56,542 nucleotides of DNA from JADHUC01 sp964617665 (GCA_964617665.1 CAZUAH010000022.1:1-56542), one strand, 5' to 3'; shown: positions 24,101 to 28,500, counted from the first letter of the stretch. Numbers and translations are program-made. The notes: a model not told the origin generated them from the sequence alone.

Positions 24101-24753
24101 GTGTTTTCCGGAGCCGTTGCGGCAATGGTCACTGCCTCCAAAGGTGACCCCGTTCCCCCTACGATCGTCGCCGTCACCAGATTGCTGGCATCGGCACTGT
24201 TGTTCATCGCGTTGATCAGATCCGCGGCAGTCGTCTGATTGTCCGCGTTCTCGTTCAGATTGATATTGATCGTCCGGTCCTGAACGCTGATTCCAGGAAG
24301 GCCGGGCCCGCCGAAATCGCTCTTCGTCAGCGTTAGCGTTATGCCGTTTTGGTCTTGGCCGAGGCGAACCGCTGCGAATTCGATCTCCACCTCTCCGTCC
24401 GTACCAAAGTCAGTTCGTAGCGAAGCCGGAGCAAATGCTCCGTCCAGGTTGCTACGAGTGATTTGAATACCGCCCGGTGACGCTGTATCACCAAGCGATA
24501 CAGGGTCGATCACCTGGTTTTCGTCGAAACGGAACGTCAGATCTGTCGGAGCCACATTCCGAATGTCGCCATCCACCAGCAGCGCACCGTCATTGGGTTG
24601 GATACCAATCAGCTGCGCCCCAGCCAACAGGCATCGCTCCTCCAGACGCTCTAACTGCATGTTGCGCTGCGAGCCGCCTTCTTGCTGCGATAACAACTCT
24701 CGGCGATTCTTGCGTTTCTTCCACGACGACCTTCGCGAACGTCGGATGGCCAT
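199..24753 (-). CDS. Giant multidomain secreted/surface protein (8,184 aa) with dockerin, GEVED, cadherin/VCBS-like and FEFD repeat modules
   Basis: One frame is open for 8,184 codons. It starts at an ATG preceded by GAGGGG about 8 nt upstream. The N-terminus (1-45) is very basic and carries LERLEERCLLAG at 34-45, a motif planctomycetes place at the start of giant exported proteins; there is no classic hydrophobic signal peptide. In order I see: Ig-like segments; a metzincin-like domain with lost active site (617-785); PPC-like domains (about 770-870, 1970-2005, 2285-2385, 5670-5775); parallel beta-helix blocks (1086-1232, 1600-1770, 5800-5900); a beta-propeller split by repeats (2445-2670 and 3495-3700); a jelly-roll split by repeats; a discoidin-like segment (5990-6070); a GEVED domain split by repeats (6844-7237); six cadherin/VCBS-like repeats (7242-7985); a type I dockerin (7992-8062); and a 120-residue tail. 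The role is probably in adhesion or the cell surface. No enzyme activity is supported. Confidence 0.9.
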   Translation of the reverse strand: MAIRRSRRSSWKKRKNRRELLSQQEGGSQRNMQLERLEERCLLAGAQLIGIQPNDGALLVDGDIRNVAPTDLTFRFDENQVIDPVSLGDTASPGGIQITRSNLDGAFAPASLRTDFGTDGEVEIEFAAVRLGQDQNGITLTLTKSDFGGPGLPGISVQDRTININLNENADNQTTAADLINAMNNSADASNLVTATIVGGTGSPLEAVTIAATAPENTSIVVGDPDGIGTNFVLDAHEANDIVVLPGFIGVGDPPALNEVVFRFAGQLPDDTYRVDVFGTGGTPLRNTTGTLGERYLQDEEHPDGRDTNLEFELDLAPQIVSVVPQPVVRTTSGTLQQDRDKILVFFNDDDLFIKPDVFGNPLAQSAEHPEFYQLIFTSQTVENTDDVIFNPSSVEYDADKDMAVLTFATALDELIDPGAGTAVGTGTFRLRIGTEETAPAVPIVETPTSEATATFSGVDINFLATGEKWGEAIRIDVIESDHGDDSPPKVDVLDNVITVDLNTNADPGNVNSPSTAGQLVDAINNHFNAGSLVVASIETGTPGTTVTGTAYDTVVLTGLGSSFDTATDLGVVTEQNRIIRGEIEPQVYSLELPGGNDDPGHREISVQHLPDDSANRNISYGGDGFIEMGITRLEYNFREDMGVLTDAQGNDQPAFNVMTETQKRRAREAFQFLGELAGVEFVETETEGLIVASGDRATVNRDNQPLLVLDVDLDDRFNSTFGWFRTFAARLGGMLGLGTTWDLPGQAILGSDADLNFNNPLERTVLSDNDVVHLQHLYPPEGKDIDLFQFSLLDTGTLTAETFAERQTQSSLLDTTLTLYQEYTDGTRELLARNDNYFSRDSYIELDLGPGTYYVGVSASGNDEYDPTIEDTGFGGTTQGEYELRFNFRPDADTAIFDADEPNNSPTFIDGDADGVPGGVYNFWFQAQTSDNTIFLDKSAPGGGNGSTAQPYNNVQTALSVAAQIVSNTGEQPIVRIVGNPGADGDITTLDDNLAYQIGFNSLGHSLPDGATMEVPQGVTVMVDSGAIFQMRRARIGVGSSAPGIDRSAGAMQVLGAPLLLADNGNGTADVADMAEEDDNGERVPGSVYFTSYNDEEIGLDTNQFPTTPSEGDWGGLLFRDDIDRAQGNFVYDEEGIFLNYVNHADMRYGGGNVLINSVATVVNPIHITDTRPTVSFNTITSSSDAAISASPDSFEETNFHAPRHQRIAFTSDYDRIGPDVHGNTLIDNSINGMFIRVATEAGSIAQKLNVSGRWDDTDIVHVLSENLAIASQPGGRQELVTPPPTRLITQDAVSDGTSTGGSLGGDVNVDYAYKLVYVDRFGYEGPASQTLPTFNFTAQDIVDDKGSIQLGQLPPASDQFVARRVYRSTNNGPFELVAQLNRTDTTFVDDGTTRGGILHVPPVQSVTLTEQLGGTLVEGTYQYRVTYVDPFGKESRPSDATTTITIEGNPNEFGLPGDGIVLLDSLPTPDVSGNYVARRIYRSVDLDDGSGFGPFQFVADIDVTSAAYSDTGTVDSNVVLDEALVMPRQDGRLSIDPSMVVKLDGARIEIELGAQMIAEGDDGREIIFTSVADDDYGTGGTFDTGNDGPIVEDSPNEPLAGDWGGIYTAHQAHLNVDHAVLAYGGGVTRVEGTFTAFNVIEVHDHAEVRVANSVFQFNARGQGGQGEANRFGRGANEPGVIFVRQAQPVIYNNVFRNNPDGDPNDLNEPNPITDPNDAVPAININVNALNHVLKRDTGRTTGPIDRVEGYRDNQGPLVLDNRMELNGLNGMLVRGQTLTTESVWDDTDIAHIVLDTIYVPDFHTYGGLTLASSTTESLVVKLLNDPNGLTQAGFVATGIRHEIDDRIGGIIQVVGQPGSPVVLTSLYDDTHGAGSRPDGDPQTDTNGDGIVGIDSTAVPPQAGNWNSVRLDRFSHDRNVELYYEFEARDVNSPGPNATPDEAQLLGALAPSEYAGDENRRLGFTVKGFLNDPQDVDVFSFEGIPGTEVWIDVDRSTYAFDPLVELLDAQGVVVARSDNSPNELKNPNNFLEPAERVAPTLTPRELNDPNLLVGEARPMMKTPQTPTKDFYTTNPRDPGMRLMLPGIPDPNNPDRPLTYHMRVRSSGPAISDSSVTSLTFNDNDTSPDTVTLAGTGSFLSNGFARGQSLVVGGSNANDGIYTIAAVPDANTIILVSSDELTPEDAPLGTEIRASLTSGAYELQIRLREMEEIGGSTVRYALIGYATNGVEVFGQPIHTPLGGESTESTANNDSAANAQGVGNLLESDRGAISIAGNLTNLLDVDFFEFDVDYLDPDPLGGSFETIFDIDYANGLGGRPNAAIHVFDANGRLVLTSRDGNIAEDRPSTPGSSDLDDLSRGSVGATDPYIGIVDLGVGTYTVAVAVDARMPTELNQFYQFNAANPDVRLEPIESVRRIAEDHVDFGNTSTADPPQVNVLFDSEAEVPYHLGDVVMYLTRNGGLGTPSTTVLTVDPFTGASETTVGIFADETGDVAMHPNGWLYSYRLSENEGVCNPNDINSGNFLSINPGDGSRTRVSDDGILTHIMDPADPAASVRTRDQTICGPIGDGIEFNAMTVYNNANGFAVGERGFWDAPASLPGVEIVENILYHFVADPTDPNFGGASGRSDPRRVDDANIPQTIYSGAGTDVLERGELLTSPRLEAVDATIPGGSQWSLTSSSYLTDGQGFTVIDGANQVPFELDTGPEVTQSINVRSFNRTDVINDGDFFQLDQNLFQFDTGSTFMFAQNATGGFNNGVVLSVNDGANTATFEYVDVSIPAAARPPRMAPGATNIDMGPGDDALSLAGLLATAINGSGLNLTAHAPGPRVSIEGDFAASVSPWAVGISVVGSGGTAPILQAVDGSEIADGDNFFITNGSLTQEFEFNGGYTIHTPVRYMLQLPAAGGRGIEDGETFTITHTDLTPPQVTKTVTFEFDLGGSTHVQDPVPDPDPDNNHIIIGYALSESADDIAGRIEDILHPTRTPLLDDSSGTGTQVDNPAIDLNLAPTNLGGGLVHLGSTLANSLDASLAPSIEQIGQAAGIGDGEIFSISDGLGTTARFEFDDEEDGRLDVVDVNLDGIPDNTVIYFFQQDTHDVIADAIVAALGQTSLQGLGNITGQPMNLGNGDVWIGGDDGLPLGFSTPLHDLDTDTSSPSIGQSGHPRLNTAGVIEIPYHPAATFTADMVAAQIDNAILLASAEQRIPLNDAPFYSDGATLTVTEPDGSTLVLEFDDVTQLPLEVSPGNIQVTYDPSVDQNGVPTETRYDLAPRVAQAINTNATSARAWSGPGLVVVRSYPMDLAGQPVNDRLVVNGQNISFRQGSSRIFDLTNVLGTTLIDTESSYDISKALTPARTTYVSLPANLNTRNLTDHIVATRVSAVVGAHSDYAASGVGGAFSRVNFPDAETADFSGVPAWNQVATSVFGVSAGSERIPLLAHDEPVDFWVDVNFDGARDTLVQGLAPKINDAIDTALNPFGIDATNLGPFVRLDRGDVDNNSNIIDKGAGPGGKITGIAILPDNTMYAVSTEGGLFRVDNWNTLSADTTPAETTYIESSRDDLLGIQFSGLTVGPPNVEGQSYANLLFATDSGGTIYSFDTDGELQPVFVDGQTHVDTGPHGNEVRGIAFSTLDENLFHVTPFNPDPFPGWFQAADPMDQRLGLPSSFYVYYRQHDAGHERYNSVGGTQSIHFGKGLAVDGAGTPLGPRSYDFPGGAHGSMISNEFSLKSYSAADRPTFYFSYWMDTEDVDSPSIMRDAFRVFVAGDDGDWQLATTNNSFPPAELSLAPFDVQETFDEKPFDRDWRQVRVPLDAYAGRENLRVRIDFSTSADMNVGAAGTTGDELRTVAGVFIQDGDTTVIDNNLTIEWESGLTIVAPTGAAIQPGEQISVTDGLDNTAIFQFVDDVLTLSDIIATDGSALNDGDSFQIDDQSTTATFEFDTGYIIEVPATGGAGILDRETFSVDIDGPEDALGNGPVLPRVFEFDKDGVHIDVADPLGVDDNAIINIADNLTIVVPIGGGAAIGPQDTFRISDGTQAGTHTFEFDNDGVIVPAARRHAVNIRSNLTILLPPAGGGFGGVSDGDFFTIDPDGAAGSKQPLDFEFDDNGVSGSPYTIPFDHFTTQDVLADSVVNAINSESTFLELTAKNIGGGDIVLDGTTIAHVLNTSGAATVGDTLTSLTQDEVAERIITAMDNADGADGTVIGLSLPSVANGEVVNGNIVLGGTWPNHSLDTSGSPALTQTLTPRTAEEIADRIANEINTEYLSTTLRATSLEGGLVSILRVNLVPPLGEDHTVDTTGVPGLTLLGEPGVAAGNVAIAFWPTDTVDEIINGAPAPAHLPGAQDRPGLINVINQRIVALPGDQYTEGDQLVVYDRGTWVTFTFYEEPTTPASPNPIFFDPTGPTTAAEMAQRIASAIDAATTSVTVQLFQGDPLLGDAVLVGSSLNVLPAQAPFPNEEIVTLTGTVGNQVTFSPGVTNLEPAGIIPIYVDATQTANDVAERIALAIDQAVTRGDLHAVTPYLNGDLGYENPSIPPGEVRINLVNLEGASDVVVDAASLLRIEGDVGVEVGNLAAPFHTDMDRVEVADVLDGVLEGYYHNPAIIADNGLQFEDGDTFVLDDGLNAPVIYEFDHGYVIEVPIGGGRVSAGGISDGEYFTITDRAGLTSATFEFDKDGSVMVGSTAIAIEESDSPLSVANEIVQAVQNHPLRSILGLTPRFLTGNRVQLGGQPGTTLTLSPGGVIQQGDGEPDVSPSVTIELPPTLGMQLPDPLTIHIPTDGIIDGETFVISDGVVPPITFEFEDTAFGDGVAPGNTQVGFTPTSTQEDIGIEIITAIENSPLDVKPTMLGGTGNIDLGGGALYSLELPPGSPLIKTGPFGLQAPLNGGNGISDGDYFTIDDSQVPVRFEFEDATLLLGDPNIGVTPGSIPINYNPSDPQEVIADHIVLRVLTTPGLGKFAGGDLDPVITTGPARVHLGSVNSPTTNITLDTTQTHLTDTGQHDQIFDDERFVISDGIQTVQFVFDVDASFVSGNRIVNVHSGSTPHQIASEIIYEIEEASLGLFPTNDGNGQIHVGGTILHQLDTSAVPAISQFGQVAPIPDGTTFIITEAATSKTFEYDKDFTYTPGNIQIIIDDFDSTDTIAQRTVAAMASGVSTLNIFPTYLGDGVINVGGNQNHVVTLTSNLTQTGPMGLEIPEAGGGITGVVDGEIFTITDLATSTDYVFEFDLFVNDPYTPIPGVTHQTGNIPIPFKFSYSQNDVGHAMVQAVRDVQALDFSPTYDANNVVNLGGDPLTHTLSLNTTVLTTTGMRGAQTPHVPIGFSPSDDFSAHDVAVRIAQAINSTLALNINVPETSPGVPDIQPGTAGQRRVELVHQTGFPTDIDFTPDAGGVLSLEITSDISKQDEDLIRIIGHDVTDPGPLGLDAALTADAFGAFSSNLRGQANQFEGVYLDDFIIGFAERGESVSFAQDNSTNFGTNPNISLGNTQGEYQLEIRRGPEPEPPLVTGFGARSLDTNDRLASGTTIVVQRGLDIADGQTFTISDGVEHVIFEYVDTSIPGNAAHQGRIAVPFSPADEDHEIAQRVRDAVNSNDSRAVLDVTASISDGTLLGSGVPTPSTSPLVNLFGPVTLEVHATDVEETNDTIAEATLTGIVGVDSPSFLGAGHIGDNPNFPLHTGMDVDMFQVSLSAGETLRVDVDAHEIGSELNPVLRVFDATGNQLAFSDDNAAPAEFSRLDPFVEFSPFRSGTYYVGVSGIDNWTYDPTEEGSGSESGSTGFYQIEMTFGASTGNDFVLFDEKGDPNLFRDQGQVLIHSNTIKDSAGYGILADAALRDGQDGDIPHQGPVRNTPKLNTEDLVPGIVIANNLLAHNHTGGIFFSGDANATPNGQVASVPFGRIVNNTVYGDVQATAPVPATYNTVTFPGGDASFADAVVLYAVGNPAPTENTNPLDALGVPVGGFAADPSVSLGSGGVIVVEFTDNVLVASGDTAPDLAIFEAYTTGSAAAENESTIVDISTDGVNWLSLGTHPGQLAQIDIDASGALSTEQYRFVRITDDPNQGAASGATVGADIRAVGAISTVAMAAQGTGISVTDNASPTLLNNIVADLDVGIQIDGSSSSTVVGGSVYQDNAANRNGFAATDEDFGIELPTGEPLFRNAASDNFYLAPLSQAIDSSVGSLLDRFDIEQVKNLIGIADSPILAPATDVTGQLRVDDPEVETPAGFGDNVFIDRGAIDRSDFVGPTATTVKPRDNDADGSDQNGDPTAIELADGSVLSSFKFRLLDGVPPADPNLGSGIDDITVDSSNVVITRDGVPLEDGIDYSYSYNATSDTIVVTPISGIWQSDATYTITINNTDHYQVVAKPGSELNDGDSFLIQNGAATTDTYEFETGYTMQIPQTLTLQVPEAGGSLGGIADSATFTIQRVLGGGALQTEVFEFDSNGVWIDNNGDRIPDNHIVSYNVASTPVEIADAIVQQVLTANMGLSPRHVGEGAVHLGTTEVYTVDVRRSPNLTRTGQASGVEDGDSFTIDDGSQIVTFEFDNDDQPADEDGDGQPDNPGATVIHFDAAQTHEEIAESVITAINVADLGLEATTVGDGVIHLGGTPNVHQVNLSQSNLVLSGAPGVRSAWGLQIPTEAGMPRTSDDGSGLLPYLTDGDTFTITDGISSITFEFDDQDDLIGGGFSTAPNTVITYRSGSSTPDQIAAVMVAAIQSAPLTGLTPVNAGNGIVLLGEPINGAAVHSTDVSQTGLSEVGSPGVPAAIPVAFLPHETFDGGQVAVSLIQAINGNDPSVTARAGGGDLVIVEGATSVSEIHPVFVSNTFFGGVKDLAGNDLKPNLLSGETQVTVVLGNSNMDFGDAPQTPGGDYPTELGQNGPIHMITDNGLFLGGRVDADRDGQVSAAADGDDFDSDGFVVDLPDPNLLPPSKPGPANVSLRNSLGNVVRNDTTPTTILVPQPLALIVGDGTEIRDGDQFRPGNDGEAVTFEFDDGIGNLSDPNNVAITFDGSETVDEIADRVVAMVGSRSELGMTPVNLGDGTVHLGGDSLIVLVLGTGLQSSGTANPIADEEWFTIDADLGSGVETFTFEFESVEEDDGVSAGNIPVLFDDTTTQEGYAQSLRASILGAGLGIAATYLGNGELELNGHDDDGVLMGAFNPLTETEIVVTASADGLLDAWIDFNIDGDFNDPGEQIFASQQLTEGENTFAVKPPLDTTTGTTVGRFRFSTNGGLLPTGLAADGEVEDYEVNILEGNPPVANPDSAVFSEDEDGSHTGPSLLSNDTDADGFGDEAILTVASYQSTSELGATVVVDTLTQKQNGGGTFTYDPSGSAILQGLDAGQTLTDTFTYRAKDATFLSTPGTVSITVIGANDAPTAVDDAQVFTDQRTPIDVNVLGNDTDPENHPLTIVPASVAGAAGDAYVYEVQSVTLDGTTGTVTLSFNGVSGTTPLAFEPGTSPAADDVQTHLDSIPQLTGNTNVVGIDGGPFTVEFHGTLVNTDVSELVASVTGGATATVSTVGNSLRYDPAGVFDGLDQGETDTDSFTYMISDSNGGFDTGTVTVTISGLNDPPVAVDDAYAPPQQTEAITDEETPQIVDVLLNDHDPEDAPGTKTITVTAVQTLVTRGSAIVNSPGTPNNSVTYDPNGQFESLAVGQTGTDVFEYQVRDKDGNTSMATVTMTIDGVNDDPVAVDDTTAQVPKNGTIDIDVLANDTDIDVGDAANLQILPPLDLSLTQGVAEIIDGKIKYDPNGAFDYLQIGQFAQDRFAYTAADGHGGTSTAMVTVRVFGASNPPIANDDGVNPLIETTEDESITIDVSFNDTDDFGPRIVTAVDQTGLQGSVVINPINTHRNMVIFSPDGQFDTLAVGEQTTETFTYTLSDTVGSDTASVIVTIHGVNDAPIANIDANGYVAERGRTLSVSQANGVLLNDTDAEDDAIRAVLVTAPQHATPNGFTLNPDGSFTYTHNGNTASADTFQYVAIDEHNAQSEQTVTVVIGIDDATPAEWQNPINRFDVNNDGNVSPIDVLLVINYINANGVSDPLPSPRPIGAPFYDVNGDGFTTGEDIVGLILEINLQNAQGEGEYYATAGSEATPASPTAVAPLTDIGLPSPDQQAQLVSTEPGFVKSDPVESNDPDRSRVAESRYTQPETDRSRASSDKTVRVDPFGVEDLLSTIAEDVNDSFASRTPLDELLEEMLG
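570..780 (-). other. Type I dockerin domain of the giant protein
   Basis: Residues 7992-8062 contain two calcium-loop/F-hand segments: DVNNDGNVSPID followed by a hydrophobic helix, and DVNGDGFTTGED followed by another. Both have the D-x-N-x-D-G-x(5)-D calcium pattern of type I dockerins. In clostridia dockerins bind cohesins. Planctomycetes carry many dockerin-ended giant proteins, and I see no cohesin in this window, so the partner is unknown. A charged tail of about 120 residues follows. Confidence 0.85.
800..3030 (-). repeat. Six cadherin/VCBS-like tandem repeats in the giant protein
   Basis: Residues about 7242-7985 hold six repeats. Most open with a N-D-x-P-x-A-x-D-D-like start, continue with a V-L-x-N-D-T-D element and a T-x-x-Y-x-P-x-G-x-F-x-x-L-x-x-G-Q element, and end D-x-F-x-Y-x-x-x-D followed by V-T-V-x-I-x-G. 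This is the VCBS/cadherin-like tandem type found in bacterial adhesins. Repeat 2 is about 100 residues longer than the others because another domain is inserted in it (residues about 7405-7505). Confidence 0.8.
3350..4050 (-). repeat. FEFD modules inserted inside the GEVED domain
   Basis: The GEVED domain begins DFGDAP at residue about 6844 and finishes with AWIDFN...GEVEDYEV at about 7237. Between these halves, at residues about 6905-7130, are two copies of the module that recurs through the protein: DG-x-x-F, then FEF[DE], a short strand, an IAD/A-x-S-[LV] helix and an LG-x-G-x-[VL]-x-L-x-G strand. Uninterrupted GEVED domains, as I know the family, have no such segment. Confidence 0.7.
4350..5700 (-). 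repeat. Four FEFD modules inserted inside an Ig-like domain
   Basis: The upstream host segment reads YTITINNTDHY (about residue 6340). The downstream half resumes at FFGGVKDLAGN (about 6805), the usual late strand of a bacterial Ig-like domain. The roughly 450 residues between are repeat modules with FEFD-type cores (YEFETGY, FEFDSNG, FEFDNDD, FEFDDQD), each followed by an EIA-x-x-[IV]-x-x-A-I helix and a G-x-G-x-V-H-L-G strand. Confidence 0.65.
8445..13245 (-). repeat. Long FEFD-module array inserted inside a jelly-roll-like domain
   Basis: Residues about 3837-5436. The host domain runs up to DELRTVAG and resumes with EGVYLDDFIIGFAERGE. The roughly 1,590 residues between hold about 13 modules with the core DGE-x-F-x-I-x-D-G...FEFD, an A-x-x-I-x-x-A-I-N-type helix and a LGG-x-[VI]-x-L-G-G strand. 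Copies have diverged in sequence but keep order and spacing. Function is unknown. Confidence 0.7.
14270..16740 (-). repeat. FEFD-module array inserted inside a beta-propeller-like domain
   Basis: Residues about 2672-3495. Propeller-like blades precede the array (GDVAMHPNGWLYSYRL and VTVYNNA-type strands) and follow it (ITGIAILPDNTMYAVST, NLLFATDSGGTIYSFD). Between them are modules with FEYVD, FEFNGG, FEFDLGG, FEFDDEE and LEFDDV cores plus their helix and LGG-x-VHLG strands. Confidence 0.65.
22400..22905 (-). other. Metzincin-like metalloprotease domain with lost zinc site (in giant protein)
   Basis: Residues about 617-785 have the layout of the matrixin/serralysin-like domain found in related planctomycete giant proteins: an AREAFQFLGELAGVEFVETE-type helix and strand, then WFRTFAARLGGMLGLGTTWDLPG. 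The last segment aligns with HEIGHMLGLGH, but the positions of H-E-x-x-H-x-x-G-x-x-H are A730, R731, G734, G737 and T740. Only the glycine survives. The domain should be unable to bind catalytic zinc. Confidence 0.75.
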
Positions 24754-24789
24754 AAACCAACCCCTCGTCTAGTCGAATCTGACTGGTCA

Positions 24790-24806
24790 GTATCGGTTGT
24801 CGATAC
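24790..24806 (-). promoter_or_regulatory. Short perfect inverted repeat upstream of the giant gene
   Basis: GTATCG and CGATAC form a 6-bp perfect inverted repeat with a 5-nt centre, 37 bp upstream of the giant gene's ATG. On the minus strand an AT-rich TAATAT element lies just upstream of it. This could be an operator or a 5'-UTR hairpin. The repeat is short and could be chance. Confidence 0.25.
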
Positions 24807-25490
24807 CGCCTATATTACGTACATAAAGCGCAGTCTACAGACCAACAACTGCAGCATCGGCCGCTAGCGTTGGGCGAATCTAGGTAATATAGAAAGCCTG
24901 GATAAAGACTTGCGACAAACACGGCACCATAAACGGATTATAATTTCTGGCGAAGCTAGTTCAATTAAATCAATACGGCAGTTGCATTTCAGTTTCCGAG
25001 AGCCGCCAATAACCTGCCCCAAAGCCAGCATGACTTTGCGGAAAGTAGCGATTTTAGGGAAAGAACTACCGCCAGCGCGCATACATCGCACACTTAACCA
25101 GCGATTTGACGCAGTATGGGACCCGCAGGTTCCCCGGGGAAGCGAGTGAAACCGGAAGGTTGTCGCAATCCGTTCAGCTCTACATGGCAACCTTAAGGGG
25201 TTTGTTCGGCGTGGCTTGATGGTGCTGTTTCCTTGTCTGTGTTGACGCATGCGCAATCGTCGTGAAGAGCGCGTAGGACTACCGAGATGGAGAATGCCGT
25301 GGTGTGGGCTATAGGTCGCGGCGCGAATGGAATGTCGTCTGGGTGCGAGAGGGGCACACCGGCGGCGCTCATGTCTGATCCTCTTCTCGATTCAGGATTC
25401 AGTCTGATTCGGCAAGGGAGTAGGTTGAATTCCGCCCAACGTTTCCACACACTGGTTGACGCCTTGCCGTTGTCCCCGAGTGTTTGAGTG

Positions 25491-25504
25491 AAGGAACCTT
25501 GATT
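25491..25504 (+). promoter_or_regulatory. Ribosome binding site deciding the PQQ-propeller start
   Basis: AAGGA at 25491-25495 lies 9 nt before the ATG at 25505. An alternative TTG seven codons upstream overlaps this site and has no comparable Shine-Dalgarno, and the ATG gives a cleaner signal peptide. Confidence 0.6.
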
Positions 25505-28500
25505 ATGAGCCTATTTTGCAGAGCGATAAGATCCACGGCGTTCGCAGCGCTGCTACTCGCTGTCGGTTGGTGCACGGCGAGTGAGCGATCGATACCGGAA
25601 ATGGGAAAACGGATCGTCGATGCCGCTGGGATCAAAGGCGGTCTGATTGTGCATCTCGGATCCAGCGATGGACGCCTGACGGCGGCGTTAAGCCGATCGG
25701 AGCGGTTTTTCGTGCAGGGGTTGGGGCGGCGAGATGATGCCATCGCGGAAGCCCGTCAGCACATTTCCGCAGCGGGTACCTACGGGCGCGTGAGCACCAA
25801 ACGTTGGGAGGGCAACCGGCTTCCCTACGTCGACGGTCTGGTCAATCTAATAGTGGCAAGTGGCAAGTGCCAGGTTCTAAACGCGGAGATCGCTCGCGTT
25901 CTGGCCCCTGGTGGGGTATTGATGGCAGAAGAAGGCTCCTCCGCCAGTGGCCGCTCAGAGCTACTCACTCAGTCACCGTCGGGCTCGGAGGGCTGGGCGA
26001 AGTACGTCAAACCATGGCCCGCGGATATCGATGAGTGGACACATTTACTGCATGGACCCGACAACAACGCGGTGGCGAAAGACCGTGTGGTCGGTCCACC
26101 GGCTCACCTGCAGTGGCTGTCCGATCCGAGGCATTTGAGGAGCCACGAGCATCTGAACAGTGTGTCCGCGCTGGTGTCGGCTCAGGGTCGGATCTTCTAT
26201 ATCATCGACGAAGGCCCTACGGCGTCCGTCGTCGCACCGCCGGCGTGGCGTTTGGTCGCTCGGGACGCATTCAACGGTGTCTTGCTCTGGAAACGGGGCC
26301 TCGGGCCCTGGGAAGGGCACTTCCGGTTGTTTCGCAGTGGGCCGCCCGACGTCGGCCGACGTTTGGTGGCCGTGGGCGATCGTGTGTACGCGACGTTGGG
26401 CTATGGGAAACCCGTAGCGGCCTTCGATGCGGCTACTGGCGACACGATGCGGGTTTACGAAAACACGGAAGGCGCCCTGGAGATCGTTCACGAACAGGGA
26501 CGCCTCTACGTGCTTGTCGGCAGCATTGACGACGAGGCGTTTCTCGAACGCGCAAGGCGATACTATCCATCACCCGAGCCCCGGCAAAAGGGGATCGTGG
26601 CGGTCGATGCGACGTCTGGTGAACTGTTGTGGAAACGGAAGGACCGCGACACCGAAGAGATCATGCCAACGAATCTGGCCGTTTCTGGCCAACGGCTGTT
26701 CTTTCAGAATACGAAGCAACTGGTCTGCCTGAATGCGCTAACCGGGCAAGACAGTTGGCGGGCTGATCGTCCCATCTACACAACTCGCTTGTCTTGGTCC
26801 ACGCCAACCCTTGTGGCGTGCGACGATGTAGTGTTGTCCGCCGATGGCAGCACTGGCGGCGTACCGTCTGATGCGGGCCGCGGGGAGGACTCGGTGCGTT
26901 GGATCATGAGCGACACCGACATCCGCAAGCATCCAATTGGCGATCTGGTCGCCTTCGCAACGGAGACCGGCGAGCGACTCTGGACGACGGACGGTCTGCA
27001 GGGGTTCTGCTGCCCCGGGGACATTTTTGTGATGGACGGCTTGGTGTGGTCCGGAGCGATCGTGGCTCCGAATCAACAAACGCTGGACGTTGCCCTTGAC
27101 CTGAAGACGGGCGAGGTGACGAAGCGTCGAAGCGGTGACGGTCCGCCTGTCGGGGGGCACGCCAGGTGTTACCGCAACAAGGCGACCGAGCGATTCCTTG
27201 TGCTTGGCGGTTCCGGCGTCGAGTTCGTTGATGTGAACGATTGGACTTGGACCGCCGATTCCTGGGTGCGAGGTACTTGCCAATACGGCGTGATGCCCTG
27301 CAACGGGCTGTTGTACGTTCCGCCCGATTCGTGCGCGTGTCGGCCAAACGCTCGGTTGCACGGATTCACGGCGATGGCGTCAGCGAATGGGAGGGCGGAG
27401 AGTCAAGAGTCCAGAGCGAGAGAGCGGCTAGAACGCGGCCCCGCTTACGACCGACGGACAGATCGCGAATCTGCCGCCGAAGACGTCAATGATTGGCCCA
27501 CATACCGGAAAGACGCCGCACGTAGCGGACGAACGGCGGCGAAGGTCGCGGCTGAGATTCGGCCTGCGTGGGAGACGAAGATCGGCGGTCGGCTGACGAG
27601 CCTAACGGTCGGCGGAGGGCGAGTGTTCGTCTCGCGAATCGACGGGCATACGGTGCATGCCCTGGATGTGGATTCCGGCGAGGTTGTCTGGAGTCGTACC
27701 GTGGACGCCCCGGTGGACTCGCCGCCCACTGTTTCGCGTGGTCTCGTGGTGTTCGGCTGTCGCGACGGTTGGGTCTATTGCCTTCAGGCCAGTGACGGAG
27801 AGCTTGCTTGGCGTTTTCGCGCTGCGGCGGATGAGCGTTGTCTGATGGCTCCGGACGGGATCGAGTCTGTGTGGCCGGTGCACGGGGCCGTTCTTGTACG
27901 TGACGGTCTGGTTTGGTTTGCCGCGGGGCGTTCCTCCTATTTGGACGGTGGAATTCGCTTGTTTGCCATCGAGTTGGCGTCGGGCAAGCCCGTGGTCACG
28001 AAGCTGTTGGACGGTCGTGATCCCGACTGCTGGATCGCGTCCGAAACCGGCCGTGGCCGAGCGATTCGAAACCGTCTCACCGCAACGTTGCCGGACATCC
28101 TATCGACCAGCGGCGATCAGTTGTTCATGGGATGGACATGCTTTGATGCAGAAGGCGAACCTGTTGATGTCCTCAAACCGCACTTGTTCAGCGCGACCGG
28201 ATTCCTCGACGATACGTGGTGGCATCGAACCTACTGGCAGTATGGCGCCTGGATGCGCGGCGGCTTCGGCGGATGGCCGCAGGCCGCACGGCAGATGCCG
28301 GCCGGCCGGCTGCTGGTCGTGGACGACGACGCCATATTTGGATTCGGTCGCTCGAAATACGATGTAGGAAATCCAAAGGGCGTCCACGCCGGTCATGTTG
28401 GTGTGATCAAGGACGGCTACCAGGACAGCGGACACGTCGACCATTCGCAGAATCCGCTTCGGCTTTTTGCGGCAACGAAACCAGATGCCGAGAACAAAGG

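Larger units (their letters stand above)
24754..25504. other. Intergenic region between divergent giant gene and PQQ-propeller gene
   Basis: About 750 bp separate the two divergent starts, so promoters for both must lie here. Short open frames on both strands have no recognisable product, no good ribosome binding site and atypical composition; I see no gene. There is a short inverted repeat near the giant gene (listed separately) and a weak AAGGTTG...CAACCTT pair at 25156-25162 and 25188-25194 with a 25-nt loop. No clear sigma-70 promoter could be placed with confidence. Confidence 0.5.

Noticed and set aside
24864..25256. 130-codon minus-strand open frame in the intergenic region upstream of the giant gene
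   Set aside because: No ribosome binding site, Arg/Cys-rich atypical composition and no domain; the region is better explained as divergent promoter space.
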